The notes beneath the pieces were generated by a model, which was not told where the DNA came from, searched no databases, and saw nothing but the letters and a program-made list of their open reading frames with translations. Positions 25,026 through 33,241 of a stretch of 64,000 nt of DNA are shown piece after piece. A program made the translations under genes and the position numbers. The stretch comes from HGM13233 sp900762805 (lineage in GTDB: Bacteria > Bacillota > Clostridia > Oscillospirales > Ruminococcaceae), in assembly GCA_937993755.1 (NCBI GenBank), contig CALKMA010000031.1, positions 1-64,000 of the forward strand, written 5' to 3'. Numbering within the stretch: the first letter of the stretch is position 1; every line of letters begins with the position of its first letter.

Positions 25026-25160
25026 TGGCGCCGCAAGGGCGACAGCGGCAGAGGATCAAGCCGCGCAGGAAGCTGACGGCGGCAGAGCTCCGCCGCAAGG
25101 GCGTTGACGGCCAAGGGCGCGGCGGAGCGCCGGGCGCGGAGCTGCAGACCGGCTTCTTCA

Positions 25161-25199
25161 AAAGAAAAACCGCCGCAGACGATACTCTGTCTGCGGCGG
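25161..25199 (-). terminator. Terminator of tRNA-Thr
   Basis: An 11-bp stem (25189-25199 with 25170-25180) followed on the minus strand by TTTTTCTTTT. Confidence 0.9.
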
Positions 25200-25201
25200 C
25201 G

Positions 25202-25277
25202 TGGAGCTGGTGGACGGATTTGAACCCCCGACCTGCTGATTACAAATCAGCTGCTCTACCGGCTGAGCTACACCAGC
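25202..25277 (-). tRNA. tRNA-Thr (anticodon TGT)
   Basis: The cloverleaf folds from GCTGGTG with CACCAGC; the anticodon stem GCTGA/TCAGC closes the loop TTTGTAA, giving TGT. The T arm has GGTTCAAATCC, and CCA is encoded after discriminator T. It is transcribed from a promoter about 190 bases upstream. Confidence 0.95.
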
Positions 25278-25469
25278 GAATATGCGAAAAGCCATGCCGC
25301 TTGGGAAGCGCCCGCACAGCGGGCAGCAGACGGCGGCCTTTACTTTGATAAACAGGAATTTTTCCTTGACCGCGGAAAGCAACGGCCGGCTTGCCGTGAA
25401 GCGCCTGCCCTCCGTGCGCCTGCCGCGGCTCTTGCCGCAGCCGGCTTTCTTTCCGGCACACTGCTTTCT
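25278..25469 (-). other. Long leader or gap upstream of tRNA-Thr
   Basis: This 190-base stretch lies between a consensus promoter and the tRNA. A minus-strand frame contains FIKVKAAVCCPLCGRF, resembling small Cys-rich zinc proteins, but runs into the tRNA with no stop, so it is not a gene. Confidence 0.4.
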
Positions 25470-25498
25470 ATTGTACCACAAACGCCTGCGGCTGTCAA
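25470..25498 (-). promoter_or_regulatory. Promoter upstream of tRNA-Thr
   Basis: TTGACA (25493-25498), 17 bases, TACAAT (25470-25475). Confidence 0.75.
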
Positions 25499-25665
25499 AC
25501 AAATGCCGGCACGGAATATTCTTATCTTTTTCCGTCTCCCTTTCCCCGCGCCGGGCCGCCACACTGAGCGTCCCGCCGCCCCGCAAACGCGGCTTTCCCC
25601 CGCCGTTTTCGGCGGCATAAATCTCCGGGGCAGCATCGGGGGGCTCCGCCATCCGCCCCGTGCCG

Positions 25666-26727
25666 CTATTTCCGCTTCCCGTCCTCATCGGCAACGATAT
25701 AGTCCTCCAGCACCGTGCCCTCCTTCTTTAGAAAAAGGGCGGTCTTGGGGCCGACATAGCGATAGTGCCACGGCTCGAACTCATAGCCCGTCAGCGCCGT
25801 TTTGCCGCGCGGATAGCGCTCGATAAAGCCGTAATAGGGCGCGTTTTCCGCCAGCCATTTGTACTGCTCGGTCGTCTCGAACCGGTCGGTAAAATCGGCG
25901 GCCGTGCCGCTGCCGAGGTCGTAGGCCAGGCCGGCGCTGTGCTCGGAGTGCCCGGCATGAGCCAGATGCTTGTCGGCACTGGGTATCTTCTTGTTGAAGC
26001 GGTTGCGCTGCTCCGAATAGGGGCGATAGCCCGAAAGCACCTTGATATCGACCCCGTCGCGCTGGGCGCAGGCCAGCATGATATGGAGTGCCGTTCGGGC
26101 GTCGGGGTTCTCGCCCGGCGCCAGGCTGAACGAATAGGAGTATTTTTCGTTGGTGATGAGTACCGGCTCGTCGCCGACCTGCACATAATGCGCGCCGTTG
26201 AGGCGGAAGACATGGCCGCCGTCTGTCATGTACACCCTGTACTTGCGGGGATTGAACAGGAACCTGTTGATGAGCAGCGCCACGGCAATGCCGTACAGCG
26301 TGCCGATGGTGCGCTGCATGACATACCACGTCGCCGAGGCCGTTGTCGCATTATAAAAAATGCACAGGTTGATATAGGCTGCCACGCCCAGCGAGATAAA
26401 GCCGGGGCGCGCCACCAGACTGCTGAAGGCGATGATGAGCGCCACGCCGGCAGCGATGATGAAGGAACAGAGGTAGACATTGTCCGGCTGGAACAGGACA
26501 TAGATATAGCCCAGCGCGCTGCCGATAAGGGTGCCGAGGATACGGTCAAGACCGTTGCTGGCCGACTGCCGGATGCTGCCCTCCATGCAGGCCATGATGG
26601 CGTAGCAGGCCAGCGTGGGGTCGAAATCCAGCTTGAGGGCGTCATACGTCCAGAACACCACCAGAAAGGCGAGGGCTGTTTTGAGTGTCCGCGGCCCGAT
26701 CAGCCGCGATCTGACTTCGCGATGCAT
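25666..26727 (-). CDS. ArAE-type membrane domain fused to a VanY-like D-Ala-D-Ala carboxypeptidase
   Basis: This 353-residue protein joins two families. Residues about 12-160 look like an aromatic acid exporter (ArAE/FUSC) membrane domain, with six hydrophobic segments and RILGTLIGSALGYIYVLF. Residues about 195-345 are a peptidase M15B domain: SGYRPYSEQRNRF, the Zn site HSEHSAGLAYD and EPWHYRYV. M15B enzymes cut the terminal D-Ala of peptidoglycan peptides. The frame is continuous through the junction near residue 165. The start has GAGG 13 bases upstream and AAAGGAA next to it, so it is weak. It lies 42 bases after the GH3 gene. Confidence 0.8.
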   Translation of the reverse strand: MHREVRSRLIGPRTLKTALAFLVVFWTYDALKLDFDPTLACYAIMACMEGSIRQSASNGLDRILGTLIGSALGYIYVLFQPDNVYLCSFIIAAGVALIIAFSSLVARPGFISLGVAAYINLCIFYNATTASATWYVMQRTIGTLYGIAVALLINRFLFNPRKYRVYMTDGGHVFRLNGAHYVQVGDEPVLITNEKYSYSFSLAPGENPDARTALHIMLACAQRDGVDIKVLSGYRPYSEQRNRFNKKIPSADKHLAHAGHSEHSAGLAYDLGSGTAADFTDRFETTEQYKWLAENAPYYGFIERYPRGKTALTGYEFEPWHYRYVGPKTALFLKKEGTVLEDYIVADEDGKRK

Positions 26728-26769
26728 TTCCTTTATTTAACCTCTTGCAGAACGATATGTTATCTTTGT

Positions 26770-29121
26770 TTACAGGATCTTTTTGAGACCGCGCAGCCAC
26801 CGGCCGTTGGCCATATCGACGATGCCCTCGGCCTGCCTGCGGGTAAAGGCCCCGCCGGCATGGGCCAGCAGCGCGCGCAGCGGCATATCGGGCAGTGCGC
26901 GCATGGCAGCCGGGTCGGGCGCGTCCTTGCCGGCCAGCACCTGTTTTTCTATGATGCTGTACACCACCTTACCTATGAGCGTGCGGCGGATCTCGGCGAC
27001 CGTTGAATTGAGGCTGTAGGGCCTGACGGCGCGGTCGGGGACGGTGTGTCCCAGCAGCCGCGGCAGCGCCTCGCGGTCGGGCATGCCGGGCTGCGGTGTG
27101 ATATAGGGCGGCGGCGCTATGCCGCCGTCCGCCGCCAGCACGGCGTTGACCGTCTCATTGGCGCCGCAGACCGACAGCGTATAGTCGCCCGGCTCCAGCT
27201 CGAAGCGGTGCGTGCCGGTATGATAATAGCCGATATCGTCGGCCGATACGGACAGCGTCAGCGTCTGCTTTTCGCCGGGGAACAGCGCCAGCTTGCCGAA
27301 AGCGGCCAGCTTTTTGCCGCCCGACGGCGGCGCGGCAAAAACCAGCACCGTCTCGGTGCCCGGCAGAACCGACTGATTGCAGACCGACAGCGTCAGCGTC
27401 ACCGAGCCTCCGGCGGCGATGCGGCCGGCCGAGAGGACCGGCACCCCCAGCGAAAACCGGCTGTAGGACAGCCCGAAACCGAACGGGAAGCGCACCGGCA
27501 CACCGGCCGCCTCAAAATAGCGGTAACCGAAGTAGATGCCCTCGAAATAATCGGCGCGGCCGTACTGCCGGGCAAAGCTTTCGGCGTTGGGCAGATCGGC
27601 CAGCCGCACGGGCCAGCTTTCGGCCAGACGGCCGCTGGGATTGTGCGCGCCAAACAGCACGTCGGCCAGACCGGCCCCCGCGCCCTGCCCGCCCAGACCG
27701 GCCAGAAGCAGCCCGCTTACCTTGTCGCAGAAGGTCAGCTCGACCGGCGCGCCGGTCAGCAGCACCACGACAGTATCCCCGCAGGCTCCCGCCACCACGC
27801 TGACCAGCCGGAGCATCCCGTCGGGCAGCGCCAGCGTGGTGCGGTCGCAGCCCTCGTTCTCATAGTCATCGGGCAGACCGATCACCACAACAGCCCGCTC
27901 GCTCGACGCGGCGGCCTCCTTGGCGGCGGTCAGCAGCTCCTCGTTGGTGCTGCCGTCGGCCAGACAGCCCTCGGCATAGGCATAGGCGATACGGCGGCTG
28001 TCAAGCTCACCCAGCAGGCTGGTGACGGCGCGGCTGTTGACGCGGGAGCTGCCGCCGCCCTGGATGCGCGGATGCAGCGCCATATGCCCGATCACGGCGA
28101 TGCGCTGCCCCTGCCGGCGAAGCGGGAGAACGCCGTTTTCATTTTTGAGAAGGACGCAGCTCTCGGAGGCGGCGCGGGCGGCCAGCCGGTGGTCGGCCGC
28201 AAAGAGGTCGGCCGGAGGCGGCCCGGCCCGGCGCGCGCCGCAGCGGGCAACAAGCGCCAGGATGTTCTCGGCGGCGGCATCCAGCTGCCACCGGCGCAGC
28301 GCGCCGGTCTGAAGTGCCTCCATCAGCTCGGCCGTGCGGTCGGTATAGCCGCCCGGCATCTCCAAATCAAGCCCGGCGGCCAGCGAGGCAACGCGGTCGT
28401 TGACAGCGCCCCAGTCGCTGATGACGGCTCCCTTGAAGCCCCATTCGCCGCGCAGGAGATCGCCCAGCAATCGGCTGCTCTCGCCGACATATTCGCCGTT
28501 GACAAGGTTATAGCTCGACATGACCGAGACGGGCGCGGCCTCCCTGACGGCAATCTCAAAGGGGCGCAGGTAGCTCTCACGCATGGTGCGCTCATCGGCA
28601 TTGCTGCTTGAAATAAAGCGCTGCGTCTCCTGGTTGTTCAGACAATAGTGCTTGAGGCAGGCCCCCACGCCTTCGGCCTGCAGCCCGGCGATGTAGGCGG
28701 CGCCCAAACGGCCGGCCAGCAGGGGGTCCTCCGAAAAATATTCAAAATTGCGGCCGCACAGCGGGCTGCGCTTGAGATTGACGCCCGGCCCCAGCACCAG
28801 CGAAACGCCGGCGGCTGCCGCCTCGCGCCCGATGGCGGCGCCCACCTCGCCCAGCAGCTCCGGGTCAAAGGAGCAGGCAAGGGCACTGGCAGTCGGGAAG
28901 CAGGTAGCCGGCTCGCTCTCGGCGAACAGCTCGGTTTCACGCTTTTCCCTCTCCTTGCGGAGACCGTGCGGGCCGTCTGCCATCTGAATGGCAGGGATGC
29001 CGAGACGGCGAAGCTCAGCCGTCTCCCACCAGCCGGCGCCGGTGACCAGCGTGGCCTTTTCCTCGTCGGTCATGCTTCTGACCAGTGTGCGGATGGTCTG
29101 GATATCACAGTTGGGCTGCAT
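26770..29121 (-). CDS. Glycoside hydrolase family 3 (beta-glucosidase type)
   Basis: This 783-residue exo-glycosidase has the (beta/alpha)8 domain (about 15-290) with LGPGVNLKRSPLCGRNFEYF, the substrate-binding KHYCLNNQE and the nucleophile Asp in VISDWGAV; a second alpha/beta domain (about 310-530); and a fibronectin III-like C-terminal domain. No signal peptide, so it is intracellular. ATG has AAAGGAG upstream. It lies before the ArAE-VanY gene on the same strand. The specific sugar is not readable. Confidence 0.93.
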   Translation of the reverse strand: MQPNCDIQTIRTLVRSMTDEEKATLVTGAGWWETAELRRLGIPAIQMADGPHGLRKEREKRETELFAESEPATCFPTASALACSFDPELLGEVGAAIGREAAAAGVSLVLGPGVNLKRSPLCGRNFEYFSEDPLLAGRLGAAYIAGLQAEGVGACLKHYCLNNQETQRFISSSNADERTMRESYLRPFEIAVREAAPVSVMSSYNLVNGEYVGESSRLLGDLLRGEWGFKGAVISDWGAVNDRVASLAAGLDLEMPGGYTDRTAELMEALQTGALRRWQLDAAAENILALVARCGARRAGPPPADLFAADHRLAARAASESCVLLKNENGVLPLRRQGQRIAVIGHMALHPRIQGGGSSRVNSRAVTSLLGELDSRRIAYAYAEGCLADGSTNEELLTAAKEAAASSERAVVVIGLPDDYENEGCDRTTLALPDGMLRLVSVVAGACGDTVVVLLTGAPVELTFCDKVSGLLLAGLGGQGAGAGLADVLFGAHNPSGRLAESWPVRLADLPNAESFARQYGRADYFEGIYFGYRYFEAAGVPVRFPFGFGLSYSRFSLGVPVLSAGRIAAGGSVTLTLSVCNQSVLPGTETVLVFAAPPSGGKKLAAFGKLALFPGEKQTLTLSVSADDIGYYHTGTHRFELEPGDYTLSVCGANETVNAVLAADGGIAPPPYITPQPGMPDREALPRLLGHTVPDRAVRPYSLNSTVAEIRRTLIGKVVYSIIEKQVLAGKDAPDPAAMRALPDMPLRALLAHAGGAFTRRQAEGIVDMANGRWLRGLKKIL

Positions 29122-29465
29122 ATTCGGCTCCTTTCTCAGGCAGGATGAGGCGGCGGGCGGTGTGCCGCCAGGACGGTTGACAGGCGGATCTTCCCGCCTA
29201 ATATATTAAAGTCTAAAGTGATAAGCGCAGCCGGCGTAGGGGACGGCAGCTGCCGGAGGGCGGGCCGACGTTCGGGCTCCCGCCGGATATCCGGCTCAGG
29301 CGGCAAACGGGAGGCGCCGGCCGGGAAGTCCTGCCCGGCTTGGCGAACAGCGCCATGCCGGCGGGGTCTTTTCGCAGCATAACGCCCCGGCCGCCGGGCG
29401 GCCCGGCTTTTCACGGGGGTCTTCCAAACAGCGCCCGGCGCCACGGTGCAGTGGCCGGACTGCGA
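29122..29465. other. Intergenic region between divergent GH3 and GT4 genes
   Basis: AT-rich near 29190-29220, which may contain the GH3 promoter, then GC-rich. No gene is supported here. Confidence 0.5.
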
Positions 29466-29494
29466 TTGTTTTTTGGCGGGCTGTCTGTTATAAT
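29466..29494 (+). promoter_or_regulatory. Promoter of the GT4 gene
   Basis: TTGTTT (29466-29471), 17 bases, TATAAT (29489-29494). Confidence 0.7.
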
Positions 29495-29592
29495 GGTTCT
29501 GCAGGGCGGCGCCGGGGCGAAGCGCCGGAAAGCGCCCGCAGAACGGCCCGCCGGGCAGGCCGTCTGCCCGCGTAAAGATTATAGCAGACAAA

Positions 29593-29610
29593 GCACTGGA
29601 TATCCAGTGC
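29593..29610 (+). promoter_or_regulatory. Perfect 18-bp palindrome before the GT4 start
   Basis: GCACTGGATATCCAGTGC ends 16 bases before the ATG and directly abuts the ribosome site GGAAAGGA. As RNA it would form a hairpin beside the start region; as DNA it could be a repressor site. Confidence 0.6.
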
Positions 29611-29626
29611 GGAAAGGACTATTTTT

Positions 29627-30778
29627 ATGAAGATTGGGCAGTTTTCCGATACTTTTTTGCCGATCGTCGATGGCGTCGGTCGCGTCGTTTACAACTACGC
29701 GGAGCAGATCGCTCTCAAGGGACATGAGAGCTATGTCATCGCGCCGCTGGCCGACACCGGCTACCGGGGCAAATTTCCGTTTGAGATCATCGACTACATC
29801 TCGGTGGTTCTCCCCGGCCTGCCGCAGTACAAAATCGGCACACCGACCACCGACACCCATTTCAGTCAGCGGGTGCGCGCCGTTCCCTTCGACATCATTC
29901 ACGCGCACACACCCTTCATCGCCGGCAACCGCGCCAAAAGCGTCTCCCGGCGGCTGGGCATCCCGCTGGTCGGCTCCTTTCACTCCAAATACTATGATGA
30001 TTTCTACAAGATCACGCATATGAAATCGGCTGCCCGCTTCGGCACCGATATCGTACTGCAGTTTTTCAACAAATGCGACGATGTATGGGCCGTCAGCAAC
30101 GCCTCGGCCGACGTGCTGCGCGAATACGGCTATCAGGGCGATGTTTTCGTGGTCGAGAACGGCGTAGCCATCACCGATCCTGACCAGAGCGCCGCCCTTG
30201 AGGTGCAGGAAAAATACGGTCTCGGCGACAAGCCGGTGCTGCTTTTCGTGGGCCAGCTCAACTGGAAAAAGAATATCCGCACGGTGCTGGAGGCCGCCGC
30301 TCTCCTGAAAAAGCGCGGGCTGGATTTCCGGCTGGTGCTGACCGGCCAGGGGCCGGACGCCGAGGCCATCTGCCGCACGGCCGACGAGCTGGACATCGGT
30401 GAGCGCACCATCATGACGGGGCACATCTCCGACCAGCGGATCCTCAACGGGCTTTACCTGCGCAGCGCGCTGTTCACGTTCCTTTCGGAGTACGACAACG
30501 CGCCGATGGTGGTGCGGGAGGCGGCCGTGATGGGTACGCCCTCCCTGCTGGTGCGCGGCAGCTGCGCCGCCGAGGTGGTGATAGACGGCATGAACGGCCT
30601 GCTCTGCCGCAACGACCCGACCGATGCCGCCGACCAGATCGAACGCGTGCTGATCTACCCCGACGAGCTGGGCCGGCTGGGGCAGAGCGCCCGCAACACC
30701 ATCCCGATGGGCTGGAGCCATATCATCGACCGCGCGCTGGAGCGGTATACCGAGCTGATCGCGCGGGGAAAGAAATAG
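29627..30778 (+). CDS. Glycosyltransferase family 4, diacylglycerol glucosyltransferase-like
   Basis: This 383-residue GT-B enzyme begins MKIGQFSDTFLPIVDGVGRV, has FDIIHAHTPF and HSKYYDDF in the N-domain and the nucleotide-sugar motif LSEYDNAPMVVREAAVMG in the C-domain. The pattern is close to 1,2-diacylglycerol 3-glucosyltransferases of Firmicutes, which make glycolipid membrane anchors. Other GT4 acceptors are possible. It is a single-gene unit with its own promoter and a terminator-like hairpin downstream. Confidence 0.82.
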   Translation: MKIGQFSDTFLPIVDGVGRVVYNYAEQIALKGHESYVIAPLADTGYRGKFPFEIIDYISVVLPGLPQYKIGTPTTDTHFSQRVRAVPFDIIHAHTPFIAGNRAKSVSRRLGIPLVGSFHSKYYDDFYKITHMKSAARFGTDIVLQFFNKCDDVWAVSNASADVLREYGYQGDVFVVENGVAITDPDQSAALEVQEKYGLGDKPVLLFVGQLNWKKNIRTVLEAAALLKKRGLDFRLVLTGQGPDAEAICRTADELDIGERTIMTGHISDQRILNGLYLRSALFTFLSEYDNAPMVVREAAVMGTPSLLVRGSCAAEVVIDGMNGLLCRNDPTDAADQIERVLIYPDELGRLGQSARNTIPMGWSHIIDRALERYTELIARGKK

Positions 30779-31061
30779 CCGCAGGCCCTCCGGCGCTGTC
30801 CTTCCGGAAAACCGTTATGACCGGCGGGTCTGTCCGGCAGGCCGGCCGCATCCCGCCCATAGCGGGCAGGCGGGCGCCCGTGCGTCCGCACGCCGTCCGG
30901 CGCGGCTCTTTCGGCGGCCGGAATCATCCCGGCACAGCCGTCTGCTCCTGCGCCACGGCGCCGAGGTCTTGCCTGTCCGGCAGCTTTTCCACCCGCTTTC
31001 CGCCGGCCCGCATCGGCAGACGACGGCTCCTCGGTCGGGCGCCGCTTCGGGTCCTAACCGG
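30779..31061. other. GC-rich intergenic region, nothing recognised
   Basis: Downstream of the GT4 gene, before the bidirectional terminator. No start signals, RNA folds or coding signature stand out. Confidence 0.5.
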
Positions 31062-31108
31062 CAAAAAAAGCGTATGCCGTTCCGCTGAACGGCATACGCT
31101 CATTTTTA
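31062..31108. terminator. Bidirectional terminator
   Basis: The stem AGCGTATGCCGTT with its complement around CCGCTG, with TTTTT on the plus side and seven T on the minus side. It serves the convergent GT4 and SPFH genes. Confidence 0.88.
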
Positions 31109-31174
31109 TGTGCCTCGGCACGGCTCCGCCGCCGGCTCAAGGCCCGACGCGGCTGTTTTGGCCTGAGTCTGCCG

Positions 31175-32140
31175 CTATTCCTGCTTGGGGTCCTCAGTCG
31201 AAACGACCGACTTGAATGAGGCCGCCAGCCCGGCCAGCGACTGCAGCTCGCTGGGGATGATGATTTTTGTGGCCTTGCCGTCTGCTGCCTTGGAGAAGGC
31301 CTCCATACCCTTGAGCGCCAGCACGCCCTGGTTGGGGTTGGCCTCATTGAGCATGGTGATGCTGTCGGCCAGCGCGCGCTGCACCAAATGGATGGCCTCG
31401 GCCTCGCCCTGCGCCTCGCGGATCTTCTGCTCGCGCACGGCGTCGGCCCGCAGGATGGCCGCCTGCTTCTCGGCCTCGGCGACGAGGATCTGGCTCTCCT
31501 TGCGGCCCTCGGCCTCCAGGATCTGGCTGCGCTTGACGCCCTCGGCGCGCAGGATGGCCTCGCGGCGCTCGCGCTCGGCCTTCATCTGCTTTTCCATGGC
31601 ATCCTGAATTTCAGCCGGCGGAATGATGTTCTTCAGCTCGACACGGTTGACCTTGATGCCCCACTTGTCGGTGGCGGTGTCAAGGATCGTGGTGATTTTG
31701 CTGTTGATAACGTCGCGGCTGGTGAGCGTATGGTCAAGCTCCAGCTCGCCGATGATGTTGCGCAGCGTGGTGGCCGTCAGGTTTTCAATGGCCGCCATGG
31801 GCGATTCGACGCCGTAGGTGAACAGCTTGGCGTCGGTGATCTGGAAAAAGACGACTGTGTCGATCTGCATGGTGACATTGTCGCGCGTGATGACGGGCTG
31901 CGGCCGGAAATCGACCACCTGCTCCTTGAGCGACACCTTTTTGGCGATGCGGGTAACAAAGGGCATTTTGAAATGCAGCCCGGTCTCCCAGGTGCGGTAG
32001 TAGGTGCCGAGGCGCTCGACAACAAACACCGTGGCCTGCGGCACGATCTTGATATTGGCCACGATGACGATGATGGCAAGCACGATCAGCACGCCGAACG
32101 CGATCAGGCCGCCGGGATTGATGGACAGAAGTGAAAGCAT
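31175..32140 (-). CDS. SPFH/band 7 membrane protease-associated protein (QmcA/slipin-like)
   Basis: This 321-residue protein has an N-terminal TM segment (about 12-32), an SPFH domain (about 33-190, RLGTYYRTWETGLHFKMPF) and an Ala/Glu-rich coiled coil (about 195-270). It likely forms oligomeric rings in membrane microdomains that organise proteases. ATG has AAGGAG 10 bases upstream. It follows the NfeD gene by 25 bases, the usual pairing. Confidence 0.92.
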   Translation of the reverse strand: MLSLLSINPGGLIAFGVLIVLAIIVIVANIKIVPQATVFVVERLGTYYRTWETGLHFKMPFVTRIAKKVSLKEQVVDFRPQPVITRDNVTMQIDTVVFFQITDAKLFTYGVESPMAAIENLTATTLRNIIGELELDHTLTSRDVINSKITTILDTATDKWGIKVNRVELKNIIPPAEIQDAMEKQMKAERERREAILRAEGVKRSQILEAEGRKESQILVAEAEKQAAILRADAVREQKIREAQGEAEAIHLVQRALADSITMLNEANPNQGVLALKGMEAFSKAADGKATKIIIPSELQSLAGLAASFKSVVSTEDPKQE

Positions 32141-32165
32141 GATATCATATCTCCTTAATTAAAAT

Positions 32166-32654
32166 TTAATTAAAATGCGGATTTTCAGGCGATTCCGGTT
32201 TTGTGCCGGCAAGCGGCGGTTCTGTATGCTCCACAATGAGGCGCACGCCCTCGATGGCCAGCACGCGCACCTTGTCGCCGACAGCGGCGGGGGCGTCGTC
32301 CGCCGTGCGTGCGGCCCAGCTGTTGCCCAGCACCTCGACGCGGCCGCGGTCGTGCTCGTTATCGACAGCTTCGGTAACGACAGCAATCCGGCCCAGCACC
32401 ATATCGGCGTTGGTCGGCGTTTTTTCGACCTTGGCGCGCTTCATGGCAAGCGGCCGGATGGCCAGCAGCGCCGCCAGCGCGACGGCCACAAACCCGGCGG
32501 CCTGCACGCCGATCGGCAGCTCGAACAGCGACAGGATCAGACCGGCCACACTGCCCGCCACGAACCAGACCGAGACAAGCTCGCTGGTACAGGCCTCAAC
32601 GACCACGAACACAATGGTCAGACCGAGCCAAAGCCAAGACATATAGTCCTGCAT
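32166..32654 (-). CDS. NfeD family protein
   Basis: This 162-residue protein has three to four hydrophobic segments (about 5-80) and a C-terminal OB-fold domain (about 100-150) that starts with DMVLGRIAVVTEAV, the short NfeD type without the ClpP-like domain. It partners the SPFH protein downstream. I start at MQDYMSWL because AGGAGG lies 7 bases upstream; the frame is open further but crosses the promoter. Confidence 0.88.
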   Translation of the reverse strand: MQDYMSWLWLGLTIVFVVVEACTSELVSVWFVAGSVAGLILSLFELPIGVQAAGFVAVALAALLAIRPLAMKRAKVEKTPTNADMVLGRIAVVTEAVDNEHDRGRVEVLGNSWAARTADDAPAAVGDKVRVLAIEGVRLIVEHTEPPLAGTKPESPENPHFN

Positions 32655-32681
32655 GGAGACCCTCCTTTTCTGTGAGAGATC

Positions 32682-32701
32682 GGTGCGGGCCGGCCCGCAC
32701 C
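32682..32701 (-). promoter_or_regulatory. Perfect 20-bp palindrome at the 5' end of the NfeD-SPFH mRNA
   Basis: GGTGCGGGCCGGCCCGCACC starts a few bases after the predicted transcription start. A 5'-end hairpin of this kind can protect mRNA; a repressor site is the alternative. Confidence 0.6.
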
Positions 32702-32711
32702 CTTTGGAGAT

Positions 32712-32740
32712 ATTGTACCATATCGGCGGCCGTATTGCAA
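32712..32740 (-). promoter_or_regulatory. Promoter of the NfeD-SPFH operon
   Basis: TTGCAA (32735-32740) and TACAAT (32712-32717) are 17 bases apart. Confidence 0.7.
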
Positions 32741-32840
32741 GAAGGGACAAGCGGCGGAGACAGAAAATCGGATCCCGGCGGGACGGACCGCCATGGCCAA
32801 CGCCGTGAGCCGGATCTGTGCCGCGATCGTTTGCCCCCGC

Positions 32841-32948
32841 CGGCCGAATATCATCCGAAAGTCCAAAAGAAGCCGGCTTCGACAGGGCAGGCGGCGGCCG
32901 GATATCATCCGAAAGCCCAAAAGAAGCCGGCTTCGACAGGGCAGGCGG
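32841..32948. repeat. 54-bp direct duplication
   Basis: Two adjacent 54-base copies (32841-32894, 32895-32948) differ at only two positions. Each contains the dyad AAGCCGGCTT. The region lies between the NfeD promoter and tRNA-Arg and is not coding in any supported frame. Confidence 0.9.
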
Positions 32949-33048
32949 CGGCCGCTGACCGACAGCCTCAAAGAAGCCGGAGCAAAGCCGGCGGAGCGGC
33001 GCATTGTATCTGCCGCGCGCAGGGCATAGGCTCCGACCCGCCTCAAAG

Positions 33049-33080
33049 CAAAACAAAAGCGGGCGCCTGTCGGCGCCCGC
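33049..33080 (-). terminator. Terminator of tRNA-Arg
   Basis: GCGGGCGCC with its complement around TGTC; on the minus strand the stem is followed by TTTTGTTTTG. Confidence 0.88.
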
Positions 33081-33089
33081 CCTCTGCTT

Positions 33090-33166
33090 TGGTGCGCTGG
33101 AAGGGACTCGAACCCCTGACCTACTGGTTCGTAGCCAGTCACTCTATCCAACTGAGCTACCAACGC
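33090..33166 (-). tRNA. tRNA-Arg (anticodon ACG)
   Basis: Acceptor GCGTTGG pairs with CCAGCGC (one G-T), the anticodon loop CTACGAA gives ACG, the T arm has GGTTCGAGTCC, and ACCA is encoded at the end. A near-consensus promoter lies 17 bases upstream. Confidence 0.95.
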
Positions 33167-33182
33167 ATAAAACAGCTTAATT

Positions 33183-33211
33183 ATGATAGCACATTCCCTT
33201 CGCAGTGTCAA
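33183..33211 (-). promoter_or_regulatory. Promoter of tRNA-Arg
   Basis: TTGACA (33206-33211), 17 bases, TATCAT (33183-33188). Confidence 0.88.
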
Positions 33212-33241
33212 CAGCTTTTTTCAAAACATTTTCGCCCCGCT

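Noticed and set aside
25158..25694. A minus-strand frame across tRNA-Thr
   Set aside because: It contains the complete tRNA and its terminator, so it cannot be a real protein gene, despite a zinc-protein-like stretch.
32655..33056. N-terminal extension of NfeD with two 18-residue repeats
   Set aside because: It is the translation of the 54-bp duplication and crosses the promoter; the ATG at 32654 has a proper ribosome site.
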